This document shows positions 10,201 through 21,243 of a stretch of DNA of 34,676 bases, in pieces. The position numbers and the translations under genes are program-made. How positions within the stretch are numbered: position 1 is the stretch's first letter; every line of letters starts with the position of its first letter. Below the pieces are notes generated by a model. That model made no database searches, was not told the origin of the DNA, and saw nothing but the letters and a program-made list of their open reading frames with translations. This DNA comes from Seminavis robusta (Eukaryota; Bacillariophyta; Bacillariophyceae; Naviculales; Naviculaceae), in the NCBI GenBank assembly GCA_903772945.1, contig CAICTM010001187.1, positions 1 to 34,676 on the forward strand. The letters run 5' to 3'.

Positions 10201-13200
10201 AGCTGAAACTTGCGCCGCCTGAAATGATCGTTCATCTCCATACCAACTCTTCTTTGCGGTTCTTGCATGTTTCCCGCAGAAGACAAAAGTCCAAACCTGC
10301 CTTTCGGTGGAGATATGTCTGTTTGCCGACGTCTTTCAAGATTCACGGCAATGAAGTCATGAGGCTTCTTACAGTCAGGGAAGTGCTCAACAAAAAGAGA
10401 AATGCTTTCGCCAGGATCAAGGGAAAAGCCATCGTTGACACTCTGGATACCTTCACCGTCCTCGGCGTCACTTGCACTGTCGACGCAATTCAACAACCGA
10501 AACTGACTCATTGAACACTTATTGTCATGCTTTCGGTATGACATGGATGTAGAGTGTTTGTAGTGGAGTTTTGATGTATCTGACAAATACACGCTTTCGA
10601 AGTCCATGGTTGTGTCGCCTGGATTGTGGACAACCACTTCCTTGATGACGGATCCAGGAACTGTTGGCCCCAACTGATGCGAGGTTGCTTCTCCGGTTGA
10701 TTTGCTGCCGGAAAAAATCAATGCAGAATGACCATACCTTAGCTCGACGTCGCCAAACTCATCGCCTAGGTGCGTATCAGCAGGAGGTGGGTCCAAGAAG
10801 ACCAATCTTTCCCAAAGAGCCTTTCCCCTTAGAGAGATTCTTTCGAGCCCAGTCAAAGAATTCTCCAGGAAAATCATCGATTCATAAACGTTCTCGCCGC
10901 AGGCCTTGGATCTCTCTGCGTTTCCAGCCATCGAGACTATTCGACTATCCGACGCGGACTGACAGCCATGTACGCTGTGACGTCCCGGAGGCCGAAACAA
11001 AACCGGCCCAATCTCGGCCTCGCCAAACGGAGGGATCACAACTTCGTCCAGCGCAGAGAATGGAATAGCAAATGCTGCAGGGCCGCCGCCCATTCCTCCA
11101 GGAGAAGCAGCTCCGGCCGCAAACACTGGTTCCTCCGAAGATCTGCCGTTCAATTGAGGGAGATTGGCCCTTATCCGGCCTGATAATGTGATGCCTGCAG
11201 CGGCGGATGCCCCCAGTGGGCTGGTCAATTTCGACTCATTGCCGTCTTGCATGAACGGAGAGTGCTTCTCGTCTCTGACCCCACATCGCGCACCGCATCC
11301 AACAAGAAGCGCTACATTGGAATGTAGAGACGGGTTCGCTAGGCTCACATGGGCCCCAGCACCAGCCATGATGCGGATGTTGTGGTGGGAGCGAACGAGA
11401 TCTCCATATTCGTCAGCAAGGAAATAACCTCCAGCTCCATCCCACCAAAGCTGCTCCGCGATAACTCCAGCATGATAATGTTGCGTTGTGGTGTTCAGCT
11501 TCTTGTTCTGAACAAACGGCGGGGAGCTGGATTTTATAAATGCGTTCCTGACTTCTTCTTCCGCGGAAAATTTTGCTTTCACCGGATCTTTCTCGCTAGT
11601 GCCACTGTTTGCAGAAGCGTTTTTCCTCTTTGGCGGGGCGACAGTCACTAGGCGTACGCGAACAGGCACTGCTGTAGGATTTCGCAGAGGAATTGTAAGA
11701 GACGACACATCGGCAACCCGGGTTGGCGTGAATTCCACCACGGACGGTGAATCGTCATCTCCAATGACGGCGTCAGCAATCGCGTCACTTTCGGTGGCTC
11801 TGAGACAATCGAACAACTTTGGGGCTGCCAAAACGGTCTGGAGAATCATATCACGCATTGACACAGACAGGTTTTGGGCATTTGAAATCTTTCCGGGATG
11901 TCGTCCAACAGAGTCATATTCAATCGTAGCCTTTAAAGTCGAACTGAGCTTCCGCAAACCGTAGTCTGCAACGACCCTCCAAGCATCCCAAGCTTCTGCA
12001 AAAACATCGAGGACCAAGGGGGGCACCAGACCATCCCCAGACGGCAGCCTCCGCTTGTTCTCGTTTTGACTGATCGTGCTAACCGAGGAAGTCTCATTGC
12101 GACTGCTCCCAAATGCAAAACTCGACACCAACAGCGCTTTCTCAAAGGCTTTGACTGCTCGCCTTACTCCGCTGTGTTCAGCTACATGCACCATGTTGCT
12201 ATCATCATTGGAACTGGTGCTTCTTGTGGATGTTGATACTCCGCACCCACCTGGTTGAAGCTCTGATCGCTCTGACAGCCATTTTAGAGCACACTGATAG
12301 AACGATGGATAAGCTGGCTTCGAAATGTAGCTCCACCTGGAATTGCAACGAATTGTACTTCTCACTGCGCCAATGTCCACAATTTTCTGATAACCCGCTT
12401 CACGGTACCCAGGCAAGAATGGGCGAGATCCGTCATCCTCGTCTACGGTAACCTCAAACCATGGGTTACAACTTGAAACACCAACCAATCGAGTATCGCG
12501 CGAGAAGGACGATTTAAGGCGTAATGGCAGAGCTTGGTCATGTCTGGTTGGGTCAAGTCCTGCACAGACTTGGTTGTCGGTAGTGCTAAGCTGATCACCT
12601 AGATCATGTAGAGCTTCATGAAAGAGGTTCGCTGGCACCTGCATAACTGTGGCATTGCTTGTCGAAGTATCCTTTTTCCCTGAGTGTGCCTTCCCTGAGT
12701 GTTTCTTCCCTGAGTCTGCTCTTGCACATTGAGGAGGAATAGACTGGCTTCCGGGCTTCGCTGCCTTCGGCTTCGCCACCTGCACCTCACCAAGCAAGGC
12801 CTCGAATGACACAAATATTGGCAGTATCTCTCCGTGATCAGTTGACAAAACTAATCCGGTGGATAGAAACCGAGTAATGTCGTCTTTGAGCATTGATTTC
12901 GGCGGAGCATGCAACTTCACTTCAAACCGCGCAACAGAGCCGGGGGGGATTATCGTGTAGGTGCCATCGGACGGATATTCCATTGGTTCCGCGACCTTAT
13001 CCCAGCACACCTTCAACGGCCTGGGTGTGCTGTAATCGTCTGATACCATCAGAGGCCCCCTGCCTGCTCTGATTGTGCGGGTATTGTATTCGTCTGACAA
13101 GTAGAGACCTTCATCGTCGCTATAAGTGCTCGTTGAGTTGTACTCGTAATCGGGCTCCACGAATTGTCGCGACGACCTTTGGCCCTTCTTCCGTCGTCTA

Positions 13201-16200
13201 CAACGAGACCAACCATCTTGACCAAATCGAATCGGCAAGGGGTCCCGATGAAATTCGCCAAAGGCGTACTTTTTGTATAGCGTATCAAGAAGAGGCTGAC
13301 GATCGACCGAAGGATGGCTCAGAGAGATTGCGTCTCGATAGCGAAAAACACTGAGAAACTCCTGCGCAACGTCGGTCGTTTTCAAAAACTTTCTCAAACC
13401 TTCCAAGGGATGCCCTTCGTACTCTCCTTCGGCGACAAGATGTTGAAAGGGACCGCCCATGGCACTGTTTCGCCGCTTAGGAAAGTGGTCGAGGATGTTC
13501 TGTCCATCGCCCTGTCCACGAGTGGGAGTCCTCGCCAGAGAAATGCTCATCCCCTCCACTTCGCCCACGTCAACACTGACGAGAAGGGGAATAGGATTGT
13601 GGTTCGTCAGGTAGAAAGAAGAACTCTCGACTGTTCCGTGTCTAATGGCACCAACCTTCATCAGAATGGGCCGGAGGTGGGCAGTCCTCAAATTCATGGA
13701 CTTGCCACATAGACTTGCCACATATTTTCGTAGCAGCTGTTCGTCGTTTTGACGCTTGCTCCATCCCCAGTCGCGGTCGCTGGTGTTCACCAAGAAATTC
13801 TTCAGTGATTCCCCTACTGTTGTTGTCTGAAACCAGTCGAGAAGCCCATCGAATCCGACGATCGCGTGAGAATTGGCACCAGACGCCTCGACGTCAACAG
13901 CCTCAACATCCTTTTCCTTTGGTTTATTTTTCTTCCGTTTCTTCTTCCTGTTTTTCTTCCGCTTGTGCTTGGACTGCAACATGCTATCTGGGGCCTGCGT
14001 GGCGGTTATTTCGGTTTGGCCCGGATACACAATCAAAGGAATCTGATGCAATTCAGTGTAGGGGTCCGTTGTGAGGGACAAATAACAGTACTTGGGGTAT
14101 GCAGGAAACCCGTTGTCCTCTATTTCGTCCTCAGATGAAGCATCTACCTCCGTCTCTGCTGGATCGGGAAAGCTGTATTCTATGTGCACCAAACCAACAT
14201 CGTTGAATCCATGAAACGGGAAATCGTCATGCGGAGGAGGACCCACGGAAACGTGAAAACGTCCACAGATGTCATCATTTTGCCCTGATTCACCAGAAGA
14301 GTCATCGCCCTGCTCCTCATCCTCGTCCAGCACTGTAGCACTTGCTAATTGTAGTGATTGTGGTTGGTAATCATCATGTCTGTTACCGGCTCGCGAAGGA
14401 ATGTTGATGTTGGCAAATATCCGTAGCTTGTGCTCGATTCCCTCCTGACCAAATATAGGTTCAGTCAACGGGCCTTCACCAGAATCGAGTTCCGCGCGGA
14501 TATCGAATGGTTTTTGCGGATAGAATATGCTGGAAACACTTCCCAATCCCTCCTGCCAAGACTGGACTGCCCACAGATGTGGAAATGGGTGGGAAGTCCG
14601 ATGAATCATGATCCCAATTTTGCCCTGCACCATGGACACAGACAACGGGATCTCCAACACGAATTCAGTTTGTTTGCTGTTGGCATCCGCTTTACCGGGC
14701 TCTGCGTAATCATTGGCTATCAAGATTTTGCCCTGTTGTCTCTTGGAGTTTGTGGTGACCAAGTTCTTAATCCACTGGTTGTAATCAAAGTCAACGTGCG
14801 CAGTGGCTCTCAATATAGCGTTTCCATGAAAGAACAATGACTCCAGATTATGTGACTGGAAACGATCCCACCGGATGCTGCAGGTTATCTTGAGCGCCTC
14901 TTTGGTAACCGCATTCGGTTCCAAGTACGAGTTCTTTATTTTGACGCTCATATGCAAACCAAGCTCTTCCGGATTTGGCTGGCTGGAATCCAGTTCATCT
15001 TCAATCTCCACAGCGACACCAGATCTCATGATTTTGATGGGATAATCCTTAGGATTGTGAATACTCAAATATGAGACTACGGTAGGACTTGAACTGGACA
15101 GCAAGGAAAAGTCCACACGGGGCGGTATCGATTGCAATGCACTCGTGACAAGTGGCGTTGCCGGTGCCGCCACCGTGGACGCTTTGTCGTAGAGAGACAC
15201 AAGTTCTTCGGTGGGTTGCATTTCCATCTGATACAATGCATGATGATACGAAGGTGGATAGACTTGTTGTTTGCTCGGGTGCTCAGCGGGGGCCAAACTG
15301 GGAGATGATTGCGGATTGTTCCTGTCATTGGGGGTACCACTACCGGCACCACCTGCCGAAGTTCGGCACTGCTTCCGCAATCTCTCCAAAGCCACAAAAA
15401 AGTTCTCTCCGGCTTCTGTTTTGATATGGATGAATCCCAAGCTGAACTTTGCGGACGATGCCATGAGCAGAGCTCTCGCAGCTGTCCTGGCAGCACTAGC
15501 AAAGGTACCTTTGACGTTTTCTTCACCCTCGTCGACCACGATAGGTCCAAACTCATCCTCGTCGTTGAGTTTGCTGTCATAGGAGTAATCGCCGTACGCT
15601 GACGTATTACCCGCAGTGCACACTGTCACCACGTATCTTTGTTCTCCAGGTTCAATCAATAGTGCTCCCAGTTGGTCGGGTATTTCCTTCTCCTGACCAT
15701 CTTGTCTCGGAGCAGTATTCCACCACTGAGTGACGGTTTGGGATGGTGCACGTAGTTGTCCATGAATTTGCAAATTCATCAAATCCGGACGACTGAGGAA
15801 GACTTCCGACACTCGCAAGTCTTCGGTCGAGCTAGGATTGGTCATGAATAGATTGTAGCAATCCCTCGATGTACTGGGCGATATTTCATCGTCGTCGTCC
15901 TCTTCCGTATCCGCTGGGGTTTCTGCCGGCGCCAAATCTGTATCCAACCACAGGACTCCCTTGGTGGAGGTACTAGTCGCCGTGGTGGCCGCAGTCTTTT
16001 TCTTGGATTGCTGCTGCTGCTGACGCTTCGTATTGTCCTTGCGACTCTTCCCACCACTTTGGGTAGTGTTATTGTTGCTATACGTGTCGTCATCCGCCTC
16101 CTCATCAAAATAAATGACATCGGGAACTCCATAAGGATTTTGACGTCTACTAGATGCTCGAATAGGCAATTGGACCGTCCCACGTGAACTCTGTATCAGG

Positions 16201-17305
16201 ACCGTGGTTCGTACTTCAAATACCCATTCTTCTGTCGATTGTTCTGGTGAAGATGACGATGATGATTGCTGGTATTGTAGGTGTAACGCATCCAGGATAT
16301 TCTTACTGTCGCCGCTGTTGGATCTGTGTTGTCGTTGTTGTTGTTGCTGTTGCTCCAACCAATTACTACGTTCCTGCGGTGGCATATCTCGTACTACTTG
16401 TTCCCAATCCGCTCTTGCCGTTCCACTAAAGACTTTGGTCAATTTGGGTGGCGGTGGTTGTTGGAGTGAAAAGTTTTCATCATCCGGATCAAAGGTTGAG
16501 GAGAATGCTATTTGATACGGTGCTTGTTGGACATACCAATAGTCTTCCATGATCCTGTCCCCACCAATATCATTGTTATCCAGAGTACATGGATAGCGTG
16601 GTAGATATGTGAGAGGTATAACGGCTATTTGTCCCGGTTGTAGTACAATAGCTTTTCCTGGTGGGGAAGAGGCAGTATGGATTTGTTGGGGTATAGATCG
16701 TTGATCCCAGCTACTACTACTGCTGCTGGTTGTGGAAGAAGCAAATATATCTTGATCATCATCCACTGGTGTGGTGGTGGTTGCTGCTGGTTTGTTTGTT
16801 GGTCATCTTGAGGATCATAGCGGATCAGTAGTGTTTCTTCGGGTGTGGTTTGGATGGATGTGATAGTGACGGAATCACTAGTGTGCTGATTGTTGGGGTT
16901 TGGTCAGAACAGGCAGGTAGATAGATAATGGGGTAGCATGGATCAAATCAAATCAAATGGGTATACAGTACAAAGATCAGAAAGATAGATTAGAGCATCC
17001 ACACCACAACTCATTAAACTCACCATATTCATGACTTCGACTTGGGAGAAGGTCAACTGACTGGAAGGAGCTCGATCCAGAATGTCTTGGCGGAGCGTCA
17101 GTCGCATCTGAACATTTTCATTCTCGACGCTCACCACGTTTCCATTGGAAGCATCAAAATGGGCCGAGTGAGAACTGCTACCACTGGTGGTAGTGGTGGA
17201 CGTTGTCACTGCGGCTCGTAGTAGGATCGTACTGAAAAAGGAACAGCATACTAGTGCTAGAGATCCCAATCGAAACCGACCAAAACTTGGACTTCTTCTT
17301 GTCAT
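7257..17305 (-). CDS. Giant TMEM131-like single-pass membrane protein (three exons, N-terminal exons inferred)
   Basis: The main exon is open from about 16725 to the stop at 7257. It begins in frame only after a stop upstream, so the N-terminus lies in other exons. Exon 1 (17305-17024) starts with an ATG and a signal peptide (SLALVCCSFFSTILLRA) and ends in ATG|GTGAGT. The acceptor CAG at 16888-16886 gives exon 2 (16885 on), restoring FSQVEVMNMHTSDSVTITS, a typical start of a PapD-like domain. A frame change then follows; a 41-nt GT-AG intron (16766-16726) fits and gives 3,289 residues. A long luminal part has repeated Asn-Pro strand motifs (IHNPKDYPIKI, TNHNPIPLLV, LRNPTAVPVRVRLV, VHNPGDTTMDF). 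One helix lies at about 2365-2387 (GVMTLGTVVLSGCIAFSYA). It is followed by a roughly 900-residue Lys/Pro/Ser-rich disordered tail with an acidic end. Animal TMEM131 (about 1,880 residues) recruits secretory cargo in the ER and binds TRAPP through its tail. Such a role here is inferred. Confidence 0.65.
8962..9070 (-). repeat. 24-bp tandem repeat inside the TMEM131-like tail
   Basis: Four near-perfect units of GGCATTTCAGCGGGGATTTC plus AACT begin at 8962, 8986, 9010 and 9034, followed by a partial fifth. On the coding strand they give about four copies of the octapeptide VEIPAEMP. This acidic/Pro extension lies in the cytosolic tail. The unit is a multiple of three, so copy-number change keeps the frame. 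Confidence 0.85.
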
Positions 17306-17834
17306 CTTGCTTGCTGGCTGGAGCTTGACCGTTTCTTATGCGCTGACTCCGATAGCTAGGAGCTGCTCTACTCTCTGGGCCACACTGGCGATCGATATCC
17401 GATATACCCTTGCCTGCCTTTCCTTTTGGGTAGCTTCTTAGCTTCTTAACCTTCCTTGGCTTTCTTTCGTTGGTTCTTGTGTTTGCTCGTGTTTGCGGAT
17501 GAATGCGTGTGAGAATGAGGGCATCAATGATACATCAATCAATCAACGATAGCCCGATAGCGATAGAGCTTAGCTTGTGGTCGACGTCCAATGTCACTCA
17601 TCTACTTGGGGCTCTTCCGCGGCGCCCACTCCGGTACGGTACTGCACTCGCCGTAGACTTTTGTGGCGGCGAGAGTGGACAGTTGGATGGATCGAGAATG
17701 GTTGAAGGGGATTGAACAGAGATTCAAGTCACGCTTCATAAAATTCTAAAACTCTCCCTCTAATGAACATACAAATCTGGATCATTCGGTTTTTTTCAGC
17801 GTTCGTCTCTTGATTCCTTAGTTCCAGCTCAGTA
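17306..17834. other. Upstream region of the TMEM131-like gene
   Basis: About 530 bases with no supportable gene. It should hold the leftward promoter. TTCTTAGCTTCTTAACCTTC-type pyrimidine-rich sequence lies at about 17420-17470. ATCAATGATACATCAATCAA at about 17523 is a short ATCAA-rich stretch. No core promoter can be assigned. Confidence 0.35.
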
Positions 17835-18752
17835 CTCCAGTACAAGTACCTCGTTTTGGATCCTTATGACGAATACATGCACAACCGAAGATTGTCAATC
17901 CAGCCATTGAGCCGGTGCTATAGTTACATCGGCACAGTGGCACAGTACGAACACACTCAGGTTCGCTTTGCTCGCTACACTCCGGTACAGTACCTCGTAT
18001 TGGATCCTCATGACAAATACATGCACAACCGAAATTGTCAATCAAGCCATTGTAGCCGGCTGTCGTATAGCTACATGGCGACAGTGGCAACAGTACCAAC
18101 ACACTCAGGTTCGGCTTGCTCGCTACACTCGTACTCCAATGTATCCTTATGACGAATACATCGCAACCGAAGATTGTCAATCAAGCCATTGTAGCCGGCT
18201 GTCGTATAGCTACATCGCGACAGTGGCAACATACCGAACACACTCAGTTCGGCTTTGCTCGCCACACTCCGTTACCTCGCAATGTACCTTATGACAATAA
18301 ATGCACAACGAAATTGTCAATCCAGCCATTGTAGCGGCTGTCGTATAGCTACATCGGCGACAGTGGCAACAGTACGAACACACTCAGGTTCGGCTTTGCT
18401 CGCTACACTCCGTTACCTCGCAATGTATCCTTATGACAATACATGCCAACGAAATTGTCAATCAAGCCATTGTAGCCGGCTGTCGTATAGCTACATCGGC
18501 GACAGTGGCAACAGTACCGAACACACTCAGGTTCGGCTTTGCTCGCTACACTCCGTAACTTCTCATGTTCCTTATGACGAATACATGCACAACCGAAATT
18601 GTCAATCCGCCATTGTAGCCGGCTGCGTATAGTTACATCGGCGACAGTGGCAACAGTACCGAACACACTCAGGTTCGCTTTGCTCGCTACACTCGGTAAG
18701 TACCTATTTGATCTTATGACGAATACATGCACAACGAAGATTGTCAATCCTA
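17835..18752. repeat. Tandem array of a ~142-bp unit, about 6.4 copies
   Basis: The landmark word TCCTTATGAC (or a one-base variant) recurs at 17861, 18005, 18144, 18286, 18428, 18569 and 18711, a spacing of 139-144 bases. Each unit contains GAATACATGCACAACCGAA, TTGTCAATC, AGCCATTGTAGCCGGCTGTC, GTATAGCTACATCGGCGACA, GTGGCAACAGTACCGAACAC and TTCGGCTTTGCTCGCTACAC. Units differ by small indels and substitutions. The length is not a multiple of three, and short open frames shift between units, so it is not coding. TGTAGC and GCTACA within each unit form a 6-bp inverted repeat around a 13-base loop. No transposase, terminal inverted repeats or CRISPR-like architecture is present, so this is a local satellite/minisatellite. 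Confidence 0.9.
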
Positions 18753-18840
18753 TTGATCTATAAGGTGTCTATCTAATGAAAGGAGTGGTCTATTGGTCGG
18801 TAATCGATGATCTATTATCTTACGAGTTATCTATCTATCT

Positions 18841-19488
18841 TTATCGTACGAAAAAAGCAAGTCGTTCGCCCGAGGACTTGCGCAAAGGAAAGGGTACCGA
18901 CACAGGAATACCACCAAACACTAGGAATAACACTGGAGGGATGATCCAGTAGTAGGATCCACCTCCTCTGTGCGTTTCGAGTTGTCGTGTAGCCTCCTCC
19001 TCTTGTTGCTTTTCAATGACTCGACGACGATTTCCTCCGTTCATGCTGTTGGTAGGGCTGGAGTTAACAGAGCCTCCTCCTCCGTAGCGGTAGCCTCTCC
19101 TCTTGTTATCCGGAGCGATCGATCGTCGACAATGGTAGCTCATCGGCCGTCAGCAGTGCAGCAGAGAAAACAACAAATAGATATGAGTTTTGTTTTCTGT
19201 GCTCAACTGCAGACGACCGGAGACTTACCATTGTTTTTCAAATTGCACCAACTTGGCCGTCATGGGCCGAGAACTGACTGCCATCCCACCGACCATAGGA
19301 TTCAATGAGGGATGGCTTTCCATTCTGCACCGGAGACTGACGGCTTGAGTGAGGCTTGATAATATCGGTAGAGATAATAGAGGTGCGAACGATCGACTCG
19401 AATAAATAAAACAACTCACCTGTTGATGGCCGAGATCTGACTGCCTTCCCGCAGTCCATAGAAATTCAATGAGGGATGGCTTTCGAAT
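18841..19488 (-). CDS. Multi-exon gene of unknown function with C-terminal membrane segment (5' exons unresolved)
   Basis: I do not recognise the product. The last exon (19138-18841) encodes RRSIAPDNKRRGYRYGGGG, an Asn/Ser/Arg-rich linker, a charged EKQQEEEATRQLE stretch and one membrane-like segment (YYWIIPPVLFLVFGGIPV), then ends in LAFFVR. It lacks a good start of its own. An AG at 19140-19139 and a donor TG|GTAAGT at 19229/19228 join it in frame to EKQ|CYHCRRS through a 90-nt intron. The preceding exon begins near 19324 or 19336 and reads RMESHPSLNPMVGG. Before that, an exon ending in AACAG|GTGAGT at 19420 reads RFESHPSLNFYGLREG and joins in phase. Further upstream, a third similar block (19660-19550) does not join cleanly. 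The two joined exons and their introns are consistent, but the start codon is not located. Confidence 0.4.
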
Positions 19489-19665
19489 CTGCACCTTCAA
19501 TAACACTCTTGATTATAGGTATGCTTACCTCCGTACCAGTCGTTCGATCGATCGGTCGATTCAACACCGCTCTTGTCGGCCAAGCTCGGATTTCTCTCCT
19601 GTTTACCATAGGAATTGAATGAGGGAGAGAAGTCAGTGCTGCGCCTTCAATAATGGACTTTAGCC
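19280..19665 (-). repeat. Three diverged exon-like repeats sharing GTGCAG-...-CCCTCATTGAATTCCTATGG
   Basis: On the minus strand, three blocks begin near 19642, 19497 and 19330. Each has (T)GAAGG(T/C)GCAG or CCGGTGCAG followed about 15 bases later by CCCTCATT(G/C)AAT and then CTATGG. Two of them end in consensus donor sites (GTGAGT, GTAAGT); the first ends in GGAGGTAAGC. The common GCAG just before each block is placed like a splice acceptor, so the blocks look like duplicated exons with their flanks. Confidence 0.6.
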
Positions 19666-21243
19666 TTAACCTTAGTAACTTCAACGGTTCTTTTTATCCA
19701 CGAATCGATCTAAATCTTTCGAAGCACATGACCGTTGATTCTGCAACTGAAGTGCGGGTACACTAATTTACACAGTAAACGCGAGCCAATCGATTTCAGA
19801 GTGCAACTGAGGGGGTAACCAAAAGGTGCGTCGTCTCATGGAGACAAAATTTCCCTCTAAACTTGACCCAAGGGAGTCCAGGTCCAACACCTACTTCCAA
19901 CAATAAGGCCCAACACCTCCTCAATCTCCCTGGTCAACACCAGTGCTAACATCTGACTCAACTCCATGGATCCAGGATCCACTCCAGCACTTACAACGAC
20001 CACCGCCTCCTCAATCTCCTGGGTCAACAGGATGAACACCTGGATCTACACCTGGCTCTGGCTAGCCCAACTCCTCATAAGGGCCTACATCTGGCTCTAG
20101 CTAGGACCCATAAGGACCATCTCCTTGCTCAACACCTGGTCATACCGGTATGTCTGGCCCCACAACTGGCCCCTCCTGGCTGGGCCAACAAATGGCCCAT
20201 GTCTTGGAGGATCTACAGGTTCCAACATCTGGAATTTCACCTTGCAAACACATAGTCCAACTAAAATGCCAACACCTGGACACATGTGGCTGGGGAAAAG
20301 AACATGCATTGCTCATATGGTGCAAGTGATGATATCCCAAACTAAATGATGATAAGTTGTCCCAACAGATGGTCACCAGCTACATGTGCTGTTCATGTAC
20401 CCATCAAGTATGGTTCTTTCAATGGCAACTATGCCCTACCGGCACAAGCTAGCTATATTCGTTTTAAGCAACAAGGGCAAAGGCAAGATTGAATCTCTGG
20501 CTGGAAGTTCAAGTTGAAAGGGGATTCAATATGGCAATAAAAGAGGAGTGGAATTTTTAATAGTAGCTGTGCCTCTGTTCTCCCTCCACGCCCTTTTCTC
20601 CCTCTGAAGTGGCTTGGAAGAAAACATGATGAGGTGGCGTTTTGGGATGTAGGGGAAGGTGTAGACTCATCTACAGCCTTCACATGTACATTACAGTACA
20701 AGATGGACGAAGGGATATGTGAAATGGTACCTGGTACAAGTGGAGTGCGCCAGGCTAACGTCGAACTCACCCTGGATATGGTTCCTGTCTTCAAGGCAGC
20801 AATTACATAGCTACTAATACTCCTCGTCCTACATGTACAATATGCATAATAGATGTCACAGTAACTAACTACCACTACTTAGCTTCCAAAATTACGATCT
20901 TTTTGTGCACCATGGCAGTTGTCGCAAAGGATCTTCTCTGCTGCCATACACATACGATATGTGGTTGTCGCCAAGTAAACAATGACCACGAACGTATCCC
21001 CACGATGATTTGGAATCCTAGCAAAGCCTGTCAAAGTCAAGAACAAGGGGTACCGAAACGTCCCAAAAGCAACCCAGCAGATTCCATTCAAGCAATCTTC
21101 AACAAGTGTTGTCGTGTTGTTTTTCTCTCCAAGACAGCTGAGACCACGAGACTGTCACTCACGTACGTTGTATGGAAGCCCTGACTGTGGATTGGTAAGG
21201 TATGATATCATCATTTTTTGATGGATGTATATCTTTCTCGCTC
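19666..21243. other. Spacer with degenerate repeats, no supportable gene
   Basis: About 1.6 kb. The segment 19857-20330 is built from degenerate CCAACACCT/CCTCAATCTCCTGG-type words. The rest has only short open frames lacking ATG starts or motifs. A 93-codon plus frame at 20903-21184 begins with an ATG but shows no motif, and neither strand is clearly preferred. The region should contain the 3' flank of the coiled-coil gene at 21244. Confidence 0.4.
19857..20330. repeat. Degenerate short-word repeat region (CCAACACCT / CTCAATCTCCTGG)
   Basis: CCAACACCT or CAACACCTG-like words recur near 19886, 19908, 19934, 20031, 20132 and 20269. CCTCAATCTCC(C/T)(T)GGGTCAACA occurs near 19916 and again near 20008. 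GGCTCTGGCTAG/GGCTCTAGCTAG also occurs twice, near 20055 and 20092. The pattern suggests an old, diverged minisatellite. Stops in all frames make it unlikely to be coding today. Confidence 0.5.

Noticed and set aside
17835..18752. CRISPR-like or coding repeat interpretation of the tandem array
   Set aside because: Units are contiguous and about 142 bp, with no unique spacers. The unit length is not a multiple of three, and the frames shift between units.
20903..21184. Possible 93-codon plus-strand gene
   Set aside because: It has no motif or supportive context, and an overlapping minus frame is equally plausible.
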